This document shows positions 21,614 through 31,020 of a stretch of 39,123 nt of DNA, piece after piece. Made by a program: the position numbers and the translations under genes. Within the stretch, counting starts at the first letter, position 1. Each line of letters opens with the position of its first letter. The DNA comes from Candidatus Acetothermia bacterium (GTDB lineage: Bacteria > Bipolaricaulota > Bipolaricaulia > Bipolaricaulales > Bipolaricaulaceae): NCBI GenBank assembly GCA_024653305.1, contig JANLFW010000009.1:23129-62251 (forward strand), written 5' to 3'. The notes below the pieces were generated by a model. It saw nothing but the letters and a program-made list of their open reading frames with translations, made no database searches and was not told the origin of the DNA.

Positions 21614-22756
21614 CTAGCGGGCGCTCACCGGCTGGGCGGCCCGCTCCCGGATCCACGCGAGCGCTGCCCCGAGGTCGGGGTCGTCCCCGTCCGCCGTGGC
21701 CGGGCCCTTCTCCACCGGGATGTCCGGGGTCAGGCCCACATCCTGGACCGGGCGGCCGCTCGGGGTGAAGTACTCCCCGGTGGTGAGCTTGATCGCCCCC
21801 CCGTCCGGGAGGCGCATCACGATCTCCTGGATCAGGCCCTTGCCGAACGTCTTCCGGCCCACCAGGACCCCCATGCCGTGGTCCTGGATCGCCCCAGCCA
21901 TGATCTCGGAGGCCGAGGCGGTGCCCTCGTTGACCAGGACCGCCAGGGGCAGGTTGGGCAGGCCGTTGCCCCGCGAGGGATACGACCGCTCCCCGAACGA
22001 CGGCCCCCGGGTGCGCACGATCGCCCCCTGGTCCACGAAGAAGCTCGCCGCCTCCACCGCCGCGGACAGGATGCCCCCCGGGTTGTTGCGGAGGTCGATG
22101 ACCAGTCCGGAGAGCTCCTGGAGCGGAAACGCGTACAGGGCTTTGCCCAGCAGGGCGGCGGTCTCGAAGTCAAACCGTAGGATGCGGACATACCCGACCC
22201 GTTCCTCCTCGAGGTACCGCGACCGCACCGCCTCCACGTGGATGCGCTGCCGGACGAGGGTGATCTCCTCCACCGTGCCGTCCGGGTGCTGGACGGTCAG
22301 GGTGACGGTGGTCCCCTCCGGGCCGCGGATGCGCATCGACGCCTGCTCCAGCGTCCACCCCTCGGTGGACTCCCCGTCCACAGCCTGGATCCAGTCCCCG
22401 GGCAGGATCCCGGCCGCCTCGGCCGGCGTCCCCGGGAGCGGCGACACCACGGTCACCCGGCCGTCGCGGATGGTGATCTCCATGCCCACCCCGGAGTACT
22501 CCCCGGATAGGGAATCCTGCCACCGCGTGTACTCCTCGGGCGGGAAGAACGTGGAGTACGGGTCGCCCAGGGCGTCGATCATCCCCTGGATCGCCCCGTG
22601 AAGGAGCTGGGTATCCGTGATGTCCGCAGCCCGGTAGTAATGGCTACGGATGATCTGGTAGATCTGGGAAAGCGGGGAGAACAGGGCATCGCCTTGGCTG
22701 CCGCCCACGGCCACGACGCCGATCAGAATCAGACCAAGCAGCGCTCGACGCATCAT
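21614..22756 (-). CDS. ctpA: C-terminal processing protease (S41, CtpA type)
   Basis: 380 residues from ATG 22756, 7 nt after GGAGGTGA. The hydrophobic N-terminus (MMRRALLGLILIGVVAVGGS) is a signal peptide or anchor. A PDZ domain lies around residues 90-170 (YSGVGMEITI, AGILPGDWIQAVDG). The protease domain has IDLRNNPGGIL, the catalytic Ser in VNEGTASASEIMAGA and the Lys in VGRKTFGKG. It trims or degrades envelope proteins. It starts right after the pfkA stop, so it is transcribed with the glycolytic genes although its role differs. Confidence 0.93.
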   Translation of the reverse strand: MMRRALLGLILIGVVAVGGSQGDALFSPLSQIYQIIRSHYYRAADITDTQLLHGAIQGMIDALGDPYSTFFPPEEYTRWQDSLSGEYSGVGMEITIRDGRVTVVSPLPGTPAEAAGILPGDWIQAVDGESTEGWTLEQASMRIRGPEGTTVTLTVQHPDGTVEEITLVRQRIHVEAVRSRYLEEERVGYVRILRFDFETAALLGKALYAFPLQELSGLVIDLRNNPGGILSAAVEAASFFVDQGAIVRTRGPSFGERSYPSRGNGLPNLPLAVLVNEGTASASEIMAGAIQDHGMGVLVGRKTFGKGLIQEIVMRLPDGGAIKLTTGEYFTPSGRPVQDVGLTPDIPVEKGPATADGDDPDLGAALAWIRERAAQPVSAR

Positions 22757-22758
22757 CG

Positions 22759-23835
22759 TCACCTCACCTCCATGTCCCGCGCCAGTTTAAGGAACTCCGG
22801 GCTCACCGGCTTGGGGCACCCCGCCAACACCTGGGCAAGAGGGACGGCAATCACTTCGTGGCCCTGGAGGCCGGTCATGACGTCGAACTTCCCGGCGAGC
22901 GCGAACTCCACCGCCGCCGTCCCGAACCGGGTGGCGAGCAGGCGGTCGAACGGGGTGGCCACCCCGCCGCGCTGGAGGTAGGCAAGCACGGTGACCCGCG
23001 GGGTGAGGGGAAGGCCCCGCTCCTCAAGCCGGTCGGCGAGCCAATAGCCGATGCCGCCGAGCTGGACGTGACCGAACGCGTCCACTTTGCCCTGGACCAC
23101 CTGCTGGCCGCCAAGCTCTTTGGCCCACGCCCCCTCGGCCACCACCACGATCGAGAACCGCTTCCCCCTCTCCAGCCGCCGCGAGATCGCCTCCGCTACC
23201 TCGTCCACCGAGAACGGCTCCTCCGGGGCCAGGATCACGTCCGCCCCACCGGCGAGCCCGCCGAGGATCGCGATCCAGCCAGCGTCCCGCCCCATCACCT
23301 CCACGATCAGCACCCGGTGGTGGGCATGGGCGGTGGTGTGCAGCTTGTCCAGGGCATCGGTGACCACGGCCAGGGCGGAGTGGAAGCCGATCGCGTAGTC
23401 CGTCCCCCCGACGTCGTTGTCGATGGTCTGGGGGATGCCCACCGCCTTGACCCCATGCTTGGCCAGGCGATGGGCCACACCGAGGGTATCGTCGCCCCCG
23501 ATGGGGATCAGGGCGTCCAGCCGGCGCCGGGTGAACGTGCCCAGGATCCGGTCCACCTTGGGGGTAGGCTTCCATTCCCCGGTGGCCTTGTCCTTCTCGA
23601 ACGGGTTGGTGCGCGAGGTGCCGAGGATCGTCCCCCCCACGTGAAGGATCCCGGACACGTCGCTTAGGGTCAGGGGCTGGGCGTCGTCCTCGATCGGCCC
23701 CCGCCACCCGTCCCGGAACCCGATGACCTCGATCCCGGCGGCATGGGCCCGCCGGACGATGGCCCGAATGGCGGCGTTGATCCCCGGGGAATCCCCGCCC
23801 CCTGTCAGCACTCCAATCCGCTTGATGTTAGGCAT
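22759..23835 (-). CDS. pfkA: 6-phosphofructokinase with an unusual phosphoryl-donor signature
   Basis: It phosphorylates fructose 6-phosphate. 358 residues with GVLTGGGDSPGINAAIRAIV, IGGDDTLGVAHRLAKHGVKA, PQTIDNDVGGTDYAIGF and VEVMGRDAGWIA. In ATP-dependent enzymes the two donor-site positions are Gly (GGDG and PGTIDND). In classical PPi-dependent enzymes they are Asp and Lys (GGDD and PKTIDND). Here they are Asp and Gln, so the donor is uncertain. Start ATG 23835 overlaps the aldolase stop by 8 nt (ATGCCTAA), so the two are co-translated. Confidence 0.93.
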   Translation of the reverse strand: MPNIKRIGVLTGGGDSPGINAAIRAIVRRAHAAGIEVIGFRDGWRGPIEDDAQPLTLSDVSGILHVGGTILGTSRTNPFEKDKATGEWKPTPKVDRILGTFTRRRLDALIPIGGDDTLGVAHRLAKHGVKAVGIPQTIDNDVGGTDYAIGFHSALAVVTDALDKLHTTAHAHHRVLIVEVMGRDAGWIAILGGLAGGADVILAPEEPFSVDEVAEAISRRLERGKRFSIVVVAEGAWAKELGGQQVVQGKVDAFGHVQLGGIGYWLADRLEERGLPLTPRVTVLAYLQRGGVATPFDRLLATRFGTAAVEFALAGKFDVMTGLQGHEVIAVPLAQVLAGCPKPVSPEFLKLARDMEVR

Positions 23836-24826
23836 ACAGCGACTTCCCTCCCGATCCCACCTGATTGATCATCTCCGCGGCCACGGCGCGGATCGCCGCC
23901 TGCACCACCTTCCCGACCTCGCGGGGATCGAACAGCTTCTTATCGGGCTTCCAATCGCGGCCACTTGAGTCGAACGTGATCGGGTCGAACGTCGTCCCCT
24001 CCGGGGGGAGGATCGCGGCCCGGTTCACCCGGAAGAAGTCGGCGGCCGCCCGAGCGTACACGTACTGGTAGGTCGTGTCCTTGTTCACCTTGCACACCCC
24101 GGCCGCCACCAGGGCCCGCACCTGCTCGGCGGACAACCCCGATGCCCCGTGCAACACGAGCGGCCGTTCCATGCCGTCCTCCCGCAGCCGCGCGTCGATC
24201 GCCCGGGCCAGGTCCGTACGCAGCGTGAGCTCCCGCCCGGTGGAGACACCGTGCTGGGTGCCCACCGAGATCGCGAGGAGGTCAACCCCGGTCCGCTCCA
24301 CGTACTCCGCGGCCTCGTCGGGGTCGGTGTAGAACGCCTCGTCGGAGGCGATCTCGTCCTCCACGCCCTTGATCTTCCCGAGCTCCCCCTCCACCAGGGC
24401 CCCGTAGGGCCGAGCCAACTCGACCACTCTCTTGGTTGCCGCTACGTTCTCCTCGAACGGAAGCGCCGAGGCATCGATCATCACCGACGCGCACAGCCCC
24501 TCGGCGACCGCCGGGCGGATGAAGTCGTGCACATGGTCCGGGGTCACGTGGTCGAGGTTGACGAACACCCCGACCCTGACTTCGGCGGCGAGGGCCTGCA
24601 CGTAGCGGACGAGGGCCCGCAGGCCGGGGAGGGGCTTCCCGCCGCCGGCGAACTTGGCCGCCCCCATCGACACCTGGAGCAGCAGATCGCTCTTCGCCCC
24701 CTCATAGGCAGCGAGGATCCCTAGGAGCACGTTGGGCTCGGCGAAGTTGTTAGCGATCAGCGCGTACCCATCCGCCTTCGCCCGGCGGTACACCTGAGCC
24801 AGCTCGCGCCCGCTGAGAAACGCCAT
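23828..24826 (-). CDS. fba: Class II fructose-bisphosphate aldolase
   Basis: A zinc-dependent aldolase of 332 residues. IANNFAEPNVLLGILAAYEG, VFVNLDHVTPDHV, SVMIDASALPFEENV, VEGELGKIKGVEDEIASDEA, AISVGTQHGVSTG, LVLHGASGLSAEQV and KVNKDTTYQY are the class II motifs, with the metal-binding His residues and the phosphate loops. The first His motif reads NLDHV, not the common HLDHG. It overlaps pfkA, the enzyme that makes its substrate. A tagatose-bisphosphate aldolase activity is possible given the galactose genes nearby. Confidence 0.9.
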   Translation of the reverse strand: MAFLSGRELAQVYRRAKADGYALIANNFAEPNVLLGILAAYEGAKSDLLLQVSMGAAKFAGGGKPLPGLRALVRYVQALAAEVRVGVFVNLDHVTPDHVHDFIRPAVAEGLCASVMIDASALPFEENVAATKRVVELARPYGALVEGELGKIKGVEDEIASDEAFYTDPDEAAEYVERTGVDLLAISVGTQHGVSTGRELTLRTDLARAIDARLREDGMERPLVLHGASGLSAEQVRALVAAGVCKVNKDTTYQYVYARAAADFFRVNRAAILPPEGTTFDPITFDSSGRDWKPDKKLFDPREVGKVVQAAIRAVAAEMINQVGSGGKSLYA

Positions 24827-24838
24827 GGTCCGCCTCCT

Positions 24839-25870
24839 TCACCCCGGATCGAGCGCCTCCCGCAGGTAACGGGCGGCGTCCTCCGGGGGCATGGGGTTGA
24901 TGTAGAACCCTGTTCCCCACTCAAACCCGGCCACCCGCGTCAGCCGGGGGATGACCTCGATGTGCCAATGGTAATCGTGCTGCAACGTGGCCCAATACCC
25001 AGGCTTGCCGGGACGGGGCACGGGGTTGGGCGCGGTCTGGAGCACGAAGTTGTACGGTGGGTCCCCGAGAAGCGCCTTCAGCGCCCCTAGGGCCTGCCGG
25101 AGTACCCGGGCCAGACCTCGGCGCTGCTCCTCGTTCATGGCGGTGAAGTCGTGGGCGTGGTAGCGGGGATAGATGTGGATCTCGAACGGGAACCGGGAAT
25201 CATATGGGGCGAGGATGACGTACCCGTCCACCTCGGCCACCACCCGCTGCTCCTCGTGCAGCTCCTGGAGGAGCATGTCGCAGAACACGCACCGCTCTTT
25301 GCGGTCGTAGTAGTCCTTGGCCACGTGCAGGCGGGCCCGCACGTCCCCGGGGACAACGGGGGTGGCGATGATCTGGGCATGGGGGTGGGCAAGGGACGCC
25401 CCGGCCCGCGACCCGTGGTTCTTGAACAGGAGCACGTACCTGTGCCAATCGTTCTTCATCAGTTCCCTCAGGCGCAGGGCGTAGGTATCCACCACCACCT
25501 TCAGGTGGTCCGCAGCGAGGTCGGGGAGCTCCTTGTCGTGGTCCGGGGTCTCGATCACCACCTCGTGGGCGCCGACCCCGTTCATGCGGTCGAAGAACCC
25601 GGCCACCCCAGCCCGTCCCAACTCCGGGTACGAGGTGAGGGCAGCGTACTTGTTGGGCACCACCCGCACCCGCCACCCGTTCTTCCCGTCGCCCACCCGG
25701 TACACCTCCGGCGGCGTCATGTGCTCGTGCCCAGGACAGAACGGGCAGTTCTCCAGTGGCTGCCGCAACGCCTCATCTCCGTCGGTGCGGTAATCGGAAG
25801 GCCGCATGGCGCGTTCCGGGGCGATGATGACCCATTTTTGGGTGATCAACCCGCGCCTAAGCTCTGGCAT
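24839..25870 (-). CDS. galT: Galactose-1-phosphate uridylyltransferase
   Basis: It exchanges UMP between UDP-glucose and galactose 1-phosphate in the Leloir pathway. 343 residues, full length: ENCPFCPGHE (zinc-binding Cys pair), VRVVPNKYAAL, FKNHGSRAGASLAHPHAQII with the active-site HPHAQ, CVFCDMLLQE and HDYHWHIEVIPR. The start ATG 25870 lies 3 nt after the glgC stop and fba follows after 12 nt, so it is in the same transcript. With galE at 10-11 kb it links galactose to glucose 1-phosphate, the glgC substrate. Confidence 0.94.
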   Translation of the reverse strand: MPELRRGLITQKWVIIAPERAMRPSDYRTDGDEALRQPLENCPFCPGHEHMTPPEVYRVGDGKNGWRVRVVPNKYAALTSYPELGRAGVAGFFDRMNGVGAHEVVIETPDHDKELPDLAADHLKVVVDTYALRLRELMKNDWHRYVLLFKNHGSRAGASLAHPHAQIIATPVVPGDVRARLHVAKDYYDRKERCVFCDMLLQELHEEQRVVAEVDGYVILAPYDSRFPFEIHIYPRYHAHDFTAMNEEQRRGLARVLRQALGALKALLGDPPYNFVLQTAPNPVPRPGKPGYWATLQHDYHWHIEVIPRLTRVAGFEWGTGFYINPMPPEDAARYLREALDPG

Positions 25871-25873
25871 CGC

Positions 25874-27112
25874 TCACCCTCCACGAAACTCTTCCTTGGG
25901 GATCACCACGATCCCACTTTCGGTGACGAAGAACTTCTTCCTGTCTTCGTCGAGGTTGTAACCGATCTCGATCCCGGGGGGGATGCGGGCCCCCTTGTCC
26001 ACGATCGCCCGGCGGACCCGCGCCCCCCGGCCCACGTCCACCTCGCCGAGGAGGACCGACTCCTCCACGTAGGCGAAGCTATTGACCCGGACCCCCGGGG
26101 AGAGCACCGACCGCACCACGCGCGATCCGGACACCACGCACCCCGGGGAGAGGAGCGAGCTCACCGCCATCCCGGTCCGCCCGGGCTCCTCGTGGACCGT
26201 CTTCGCCGGCGGCCACGGTTCATGGCAAGTATGGATGGGCCACGCCCGGTCGTACAGGTTGAACTTGGGGGTGATCGCCACCAGGTCCATGTGCGCCTCC
26301 CAGTAGGCGTCGATCGTGCCCACATCGCGCCAGTACGGGACGTCGTTGCGGTTCCCGAGCTCGAACGGGAACGCGAACACCTTGTCCTCGCCGACCATGC
26401 GGTTGATCAGGTCCTTGCCGAAGTCGTGGCTCGACGAGGGGTCCTGGGCGTCCTCGACGAGCCGCCGCCACAGCACCTCCGGGCGGAACAGGTAAATGCC
26501 CATGGACGCCAAACACGCGGACGCGTCGTCCGGGGACGGGGTGGGCTCGGCCGGCTTCTCCTCGAACTTAAGCACCCGCCGCTCCCGGTCCACCGCCAGC
26601 ACCCCCAGCTTCCCCGCCGCCTCGGGGAGGGGCACCCGCAGCACCCCTACGGTGAGGTCGGCGCCCCTCTCCCGATGGAAGGCGAGCATCGTCCGGTAGT
26701 CCATCTTGTACACGTGGTCCCCGGCCAGGATGAGGATCGTCTCCGGCGCCCCCCGCTCCAGGGCGAACCGCTCCACCGAGTACCAGTTCTGGTGGATGGC
26801 GTCGGCGGTGCCGAGGTACCAGTGGTTGGCGATGCGCTGCTGCGGGGGGATGGTGGTGATGAACTCTCCCACCGCCGAGCTGAAGATGTCCCAGCCCTGG
26901 TGGATGTGGCGCTCCAGGGAAAGCGACTTGTACTGGGTGAGGACGAACACGTGGCGGAGCCCGGAGTGGAGGCAGTTGGTGAGGGTGAAGTCGATGATCC
27001 GGTACAGCCCGGCGAACGGGACGGCGGGCTTGGCCCGATCCCGGGTCAGGGGATACAGGCGCTCCCCACGGCCACCGGCCAACACGAACGTCAATACCCC
27101 AGCCGTCGTCAT
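25874..27112 (-). CDS. glgC: Glucose-1-phosphate adenylyltransferase
   Basis: It makes ADP-glucose for glycogen synthesis. About 412 residues from ATG 27112; a GTG at 27127 is in frame but no ribosome site supports either. LAGGRGERLYPLTRDRAKPA then VPFAGLYRIIDFTLTN is the catalytic and effector signature, WYLGTADAIHQNW follows, and VGTIDAYWEAHMDL then a left-handed beta-helix form the C-terminus. It is first in the glgC-galT-fba-pfkA-ctpA-M20 run. A TAAAGT hexamer about 43 nt upstream (27,150-27,155) is a weak -10 candidate. No glycogen synthase or branching enzyme is in the window. Confidence 0.93.
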   Translation of the reverse strand: MTTAGVLTFVLAGGRGERLYPLTRDRAKPAVPFAGLYRIIDFTLTNCLHSGLRHVFVLTQYKSLSLERHIHQGWDIFSSAVGEFITTIPPQQRIANHWYLGTADAIHQNWYSVERFALERGAPETILILAGDHVYKMDYRTMLAFHRERGADLTVGVLRVPLPEAAGKLGVLAVDRERRVLKFEEKPAEPTPSPDDASACLASMGIYLFRPEVLWRRLVEDAQDPSSSHDFGKDLINRMVGEDKVFAFPFELGNRNDVPYWRDVGTIDAYWEAHMDLVAITPKFNLYDRAWPIHTCHEPWPPAKTVHEEPGRTGMAVSSLLSPGCVVSGSRVVRSVLSPGVRVNSFAYVEESVLLGEVDVGRGARVRRAIVDKGARIPPGIEIGYNLDEDRKKFFVTESGIVVIPKEEFRGG

Positions 27113-27195
27113 CGCTTGACTGCGCACGGGACCTGCCCCCGCGGGTTAGGGTACTTTACCACAACCCCTTGGGCCTCGCCATTGAGGAGATCCCG

Positions 27196-27344
27196 GGCAG
27201 GTTAAGGAAAACCCTGCTCAAGTTCGGCGGGAGGGGCGCTCCCCTCGGCCACGTACAGGTGGTCGAGGGCCAGGGCCGTCCACGCCCGGTTCTGCGCCGG
27301 ATGCCCGATCCAGGTGCGGAAGTCGGCGTCGATCCACGACCCCG
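27196..27344 (-). pseudogene. Probable remnant of a glycoside hydrolase (GH57-like C-terminal piece)
   Basis: In the 290-nt gap between glgC and the SurA-N gene one minus-strand frame without a start reads PGSWIDADFRTWIGHPAQNR then AWTALALDHLYVAEGS and ends in TAA. The PGSWI...F..WIG....NRAW pattern resembles a segment of GH57-type alpha-glucan hydrolases. Before it another frame ends VVGFKETTASGGKVKRTE. The pieces look like debris of one or two polysaccharide genes next to glgC. The family match is from memory and short. Confidence 0.35.
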
Positions 27345-27404
27345 GCCACCCTTACTCCGTTCGCTTCACCTTCCCGCCGCTGGCCGTGGTCTCCTTGAAG
27401 CCGA

Positions 27405-28091
27405 CTACAGGTTGATCTCCACCTGGGCCCGCTGGCGGACCTCGCTGAGCCAGGCTTGCCAAATGGCGGAGCGCTTTTCGGACAGGATCAGCGCGGCGAT
27501 CTTGTCGTGGACATCGGAAAACGGGGTCTTGTTCCCGCTTGCGTCGGTGAACCGGTCGGGGTTGTTGTCGTAGTAAGCTCGGATCTCCTCCTCGCTCACC
27601 GTGGCCTCGGCCGTGACGTAAGCCTGCAGGGCCTCGATCATGAGCTGCTCCCGCACGTGGCGGGCGATGTCCGCGCGGAACGCGTCGAGGGTCGTGCCTT
27701 GGAGGAGGAGCTGGCTGGCGAGGCCTTCCTCGGTCAGGGAGTACTGGGCCATGATCTGGTTCAGAGTCTCTTCGGTCTCCGCGGCCACGCTTTCTTCGTC
27801 GGGGACGATCCCCAGCGCCCGCGCTTCCTGGAGCTGGATCTTCCGCAGGATGATCTTCTCCAGCATATCCCGCTCGTACCGATCGAGGAACGCCTTGCCC
27901 TCGTGGGTGAGGAGCAGGCTCTGGACGAAGTTTGGGAACTGCTGGTACAGGGTGAGCACGATCCGGGACAGGTCCGTGACCTGGTTCAGCTCATCCCGGC
28001 TAATCGGCTCCCCGTTGACCGTCGCCACCGGTTCTTGCGCCAGGGCGAGGGCGCCGAAGACGACCACCACCGCTACCAAGATCTTCGACAA
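27405..28091 (-). CDS. SurA-N domain periplasmic chaperone-like protein
   Basis: 228 residues from a TTG at 28091, preceded by AAGGTGAT. The signal peptide is MSKILVAVVVVFGALALAQE. Then VATVNGEPISRDELNQ is the typical opening of SurA/PrsA/PpiD-type proteins, followed by a long helical region (ILRKIQLQEARALGIVPDEE, FRADIARHVREQLMIEALQA, SEEEIRAYYDNNPDRF). No parvulin PPIase domain follows: the protein ends soon after the DKIAALILSEKR segment. It is therefore a short, PPIase-less chaperone that probably escorts envelope proteins. It lies 24 nt downstream of the CDC48-type gene. Confidence 0.85.
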   Translation of the reverse strand: MSKILVAVVVVFGALALAQEPVATVNGEPISRDELNQVTDLSRIVLTLYQQFPNFVQSLLLTHEGKAFLDRYERDMLEKIILRKIQLQEARALGIVPDEESVAAETEETLNQIMAQYSLTEEGLASQLLLQGTTLDAFRADIARHVREQLMIEALQAYVTAEATVSEEEIRAYYDNNPDRFTDASGNKTPFSDVHDKIAALILSEKRSAIWQAWLSEVRQRAQVEINL

Positions 28092-28114
28092 CCGGGATCA
28101 CCTTTCCTTAGGGT

Positions 28115-30397
28115 CTATTCGCCCTCCCGGACGAACCCGATCTGCCGTACCGCCCGACGCAGGTTGCCGGCGTACTTCTTGTAGTACTCCTCCGTCCGCG
28201 GATCCACCGAAGGCGGGGTGGCAGAAAGGGCCTGTTCGAAGTGCTTCATCGTCACCTCGCTCGCCTTGATGTCCTCCCGCAGCGCGATGCGGCCGGCCTT
28301 GCGGCATACCTCGGCGATGTCCGCCCCAGTGTAGCGCTCGGTGCGACGGGCGAGGTCGGCGAGGTCCACGTCCTTGGCCAAGGCCATCCCCCGGGTGTGG
28401 ACCTGGAAGATGCTCAACCGCGCCGGCTCGTCGGGCACCGGCACGTAGATGAGCTCGTCGAACCGCCCCGGCCTGAGCAGGGCCGGGTCGATGATGTCCG
28501 GCCGGTTGGTGGCCCCGATCACCACCACGCCCCGTAGCTCCTCCAGGCCGTCGAGCTCGGCCAGCATCTGGTTCACGATGCGTTCGGTGGCATGGGGCTC
28601 CCCGATCGCCGTCCCCCTGCGGGGGGCCAGGGCATCGAGCTCGTCGAGGAAGATCACGGTGGGCGCCACCTGCCGCGCCCGGCGGAACACCTCCGCCACC
28701 CGCTGCTCGGACTCCCCGTACCACTTGGAGAGGAGCTCCGAGCCCTTGGCGGTGATGAAGTTGGCCTGGGACTCGTTGGCCACCGCCTTGGCGAGCATCG
28801 TCTTCCCCGTGCCCGGTGGGCCGTAGAGGAGGATCCCCTTGGGCGGGGTGATCCCGAGCCTCCGGAACGCCTCGGGGTTGGTGAGGGGGAGCTCCACCGC
28901 CTCGCGCAAAAGCTGCTTCACCTCGGCAAGGCCGCCCACGTCGTCCCAGGTCACGGTGGGCACCTCCACCATCACCTCGCGCATCGCCGACGGGCGGACC
29001 TCCTTGAGCGCTCGGTCGAAGTCCTCACGGCGGACGACCAGCTCCTCCACCACCTCCGTGGGGATCCCCTCGTGCTCGAGATCGATCTTGGGGAGGACCC
29101 GCCGCAGCACGTTCATCGCCGCCTCCCGGGTGAAGGCGGCGATGTCCGAGCCCACGAACCCATGGGTCAGGCCCGCGTACTCATCGAGGTCCACGTCCGG
29201 AGCCAGGGGCATACCCCGGGTGTGGATCATCAGGATCTCCTTGCGCCCGTCCCGGTCCGGCACCCGGACCTCGATCTCCCGGTCGAACCGCCCCGGCCGC
29301 CGCAGGGCGGGGTCGATGGCCTCGATGCGGTTCGTGGCCCCGATCACGATCACGTTGCGCCGCTCCTTGAGGCCGTCCATCAGGGTCAGGAGCTGGGCCA
29401 CCACCCGCCGCTCCACCTCCCCCGTGACCTCGGCCCGCCTGGGGGCGATGGAGTCGAGCTCGTCGATGAAGATGATCGCCGGCGCGTTCTTCTCCGCCTC
29501 CTCGAAGATCTCCCGCAGACGCTGCTCGCTCTCCCCGTAGTAGCGGGACATGATCTCCGGACCGGAGATGGCGATGAAGTGGGCATCGGTCTCGTTGGCC
29601 ACGGCCTTGGCGAGCAGGGTCTTCCCCGTCCCCGGGGGCCCATAGAGGAGGACCCCCTTGGGGGGCTCGATCCCGAGGCGCGCGAACAGTTCCGGCTTCT
29701 TGAGCGGCAGCTCCACCATCTCCCGGATCTTCTGGATCACCTCCTTGAGCCCGCCGATGTCCTCGTAGGTGACCTCGGGCACCTCCCGCCCCCGCTCGGC
29801 CACCTCGACGTACTCCGGCTGGAGCTCAACCGCCGTCTCCGGGGTGATGCGCACGAGACCCCCAGGCTGGGTGCCGACCACCTTGAGCAAGATCTCCCCC
29901 AGGCCGAAACTGGGGGCCATCTCGAAGAACTCACGGAAGATGCGCTCGGTGAGGAGGTCGCCCCCGAACGGGCTGCGCTCGGCCCGGGCCGCGGTGGACA
30001 CGACGTCCCCGGTGCGCACCACGCGGCCGACCATGATGTGGCGCAGGCTGTCCGGGGAGGCCACCAGCCGTATCCCGCGCCGGGCCGGGGCCAGGCTCAC
30101 CTGAACGGCCGGCCGCCATCTGGCCTTCCGCACCTCGGCCGCGTCGCCCACCCCGACCCCGGCGTTGGCCCGGATGAGGCCGTCGATGCGGATGATGTCC
30201 AGCCCCGCATCGGCAGGATAGGCCACGGCGGCGATGGCCCCGGTGACCCGGCTGCCCTCGATCTCAAGGGGCTCCCCCGGGGACACCCCCAGCGCGTCCA
30301 TGTGCTGGCTGGTAATGCGGGCGATCCCGCGACCCACGTCCTGCTGATGGGCTTCGGCCACCTTGAGCCTGAGTCCCTTCTCCTCTTCCTTGGCCAT
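28115..30397 (-). CDS. CDC48/VCP-type double AAA+ ATPase
   Basis: A hexameric unfoldase that pulls proteins out of complexes using ATP. 760 residues from ATG 30397, after AAGGAGGGG. The N-domain (residues 1-180) has the CDC48-type double-psi barrel: [20 protein letters not shown] then [14 protein letters not shown]1 and D2 each have Walker A GPPGTGKT and Walker B ([28 protein letters not shown]), with [14 protein letters not shown] and [14 protein letters not shown] arginine-finger regions. The layout is like the archaeal VAT/CDC48 proteins and unlike ClpB or FtsH. It ends FVREGE without a HbYX proteasome-docking motif. Its start region is shared with the divergent RNA-repair operon. Confidence 0.93.
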   Translation of the reverse strand: MAKEEEKGLRLKVAEAHQQDVGRGIARITSQHMDALGVSPGEPLEIEGSRVTGAIAAVAYPADAGLDIIRIDGLIRANAGVGVGDAAEVRKARWRPAVQVSLAPARRGIRLVASPDSLRHIMVGRVVRTGDVVSTAARAERSPFGGDLLTERIFREFFEMAPSFGLGEILLKVVGTQPGGLVRITPETAVELQPEYVEVAERGREVPEVTYEDIGGLKEVIQKIREMVELPLKKPELFARLGIEPPKGVLLYGPPGTGKTLLAKAVANETDAHFIAISGPEIMSRYYGESEQRLREIFEEAEKNAPAIIFIDELDSIAPRRAEVTGEVERRVVAQLLTLMDGLKERRNVIVIGATNRIEAIDPALRRPGRFDREIEVRVPDRDGRKEILMIHTRGMPLAPDVDLDEYAGLTHGFVGSDIAAFTREAAMNVLRRVLPKIDLEHEGIPTEVVEELVVRREDFDRALKEVRPSAMREVMVEVPTVTWDDVGGLAEVKQLLREAVELPLTNPEAFRRLGITPPKGILLYGPPGTGKTMLAKAVANESQANFITAKGSELLSKWYGESEQRVAEVFRRARQVAPTVIFLDELDALAPRRGTAIGEPHATERIVNQMLAELDGLEELRGVVVIGATNRPDIIDPALLRPGRFDELIYVPVPDEPARLSIFQVHTRGMALAKDVDLADLARRTERYTGADIAEVCRKAGRIALREDIKASEVTMKHFEQALSATPPSVDPRTEEYYKKYAGNLRRAVRQIGFVREGE

Positions 30398-30454
30398 GGC
30401 CCCTCCTTGCGCAGTAATGGTAGCGCCCGCGAGAGCCAGGCTCCACTCGCCGGC

Positions 30455-30460
30455 TATAAT
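30455..30460 (+). promoter_or_regulatory. -10 box (TATAAT) for a probably leaderless thpR message
   Basis: A perfect TATAAT ends 6 nt before GTG 30467, and no ribosome site fits between them. Transcription would start at about the start codon. No good -35 is visible. Confidence 0.5.
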
Positions 30461-30466
30461 CCCGAT

Positions 30467-31015
30467 GTGCGGCTTTTCTTCTGTGTCGAGCTGGACGACG
30501 GCGTACGCCGGACGCTCGCCGAACACGCCGGGCGCCTCCGCCCCCAGGTGGGAGGCGGGACGTGGGTGGCGCAGGACAACCTGCACATCACCCTGCGCTT
30601 CTTGGGCGAGGTGGCCGAGGCGGCCCTGCCGGGACTGGCCGAGGTCGGGCGAACCGCAGCGACCGGGATCGCGCCGTTCACCTTGGCGGTGGACACCTTG
30701 GGCGCGTTCCCTAGCCCCCGGCGGGCGCGGGTGCTGTGGGCCGGCCCAGCCCGGGAGAGCGGGCCGTTCACCGCACTGGCGCTGGCGATCGAGGACGGCG
30801 TCCTACGGCTGGGGTTCCCACCGGAGACGAAACCCGCGCTTCCCCACATCACCCTGGCTCGGTTCCGCTCACCCCGGGACCTCTCGGGCGCCCTGGCCGG
30901 GGCCACGCTCCCCCCGTTGGCCGTGGAGGTGCGCCAGGTCACGTTGATGCGGTCCGAGCTTTGCCCCCAGGGCCCGCTCTACACCTCGCTTTCCCGGTGG
31001 CCGCTTGGGGGGTGA
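30467..31015 (+). CDS. thpR: RNA 2',3'-cyclic phosphodiesterase (2'-5' RNA ligase family)
   Basis: 182 residues from GTG 30467; the ATG two bases earlier is out of frame. It is a 2H phosphoesterase: [12 protein letters not shown] and [12 protein letters not shown] are the two HxT motifs, in tandem half-repeats. [20 protein letters not shown] is the usual N-terminus. It opens 2',3'-cyclic phosphates on RNA ends. It is followed after 5 nt by archease and then rtcB, an RNA end-repair and ligation operon. Confidence 0.92.
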   Translation: MRLFFCVELDDGVRRTLAEHAGRLRPQVGGGTWVAQDNLHITLRFLGEVAEAALPGLAEVGRTAATGIAPFTLAVDTLGAFPSPRRARVLWAGPARESGPFTALALAIEDGVLRLGFPPETKPALPHITLARFRSPRDLSGALAGATLPPLAVEVRQVTLMRSELCPQGPLYTSLSRWPLGG

Positions 31016-31020
31016 CCCGG

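Noticed and set aside
25151-27205. 684-codon plus-strand frame opposite glgC and galT
   Set aside because: His/Pro/Gly-rich antisense shadow; both opposite-strand genes are certain.
27405-28091. Full PrsA/parvulin peptidyl-prolyl isomerase
   Set aside because: Only the SurA-N-type helical part is present; no parvulin domain fits in the length.
28592-30466. Long plus-strand extension of the thpR frame opposite the CDC48 gene
   Set aside because: Antisense to an unmistakable AAA+ gene; thpR begins at GTG 30467.
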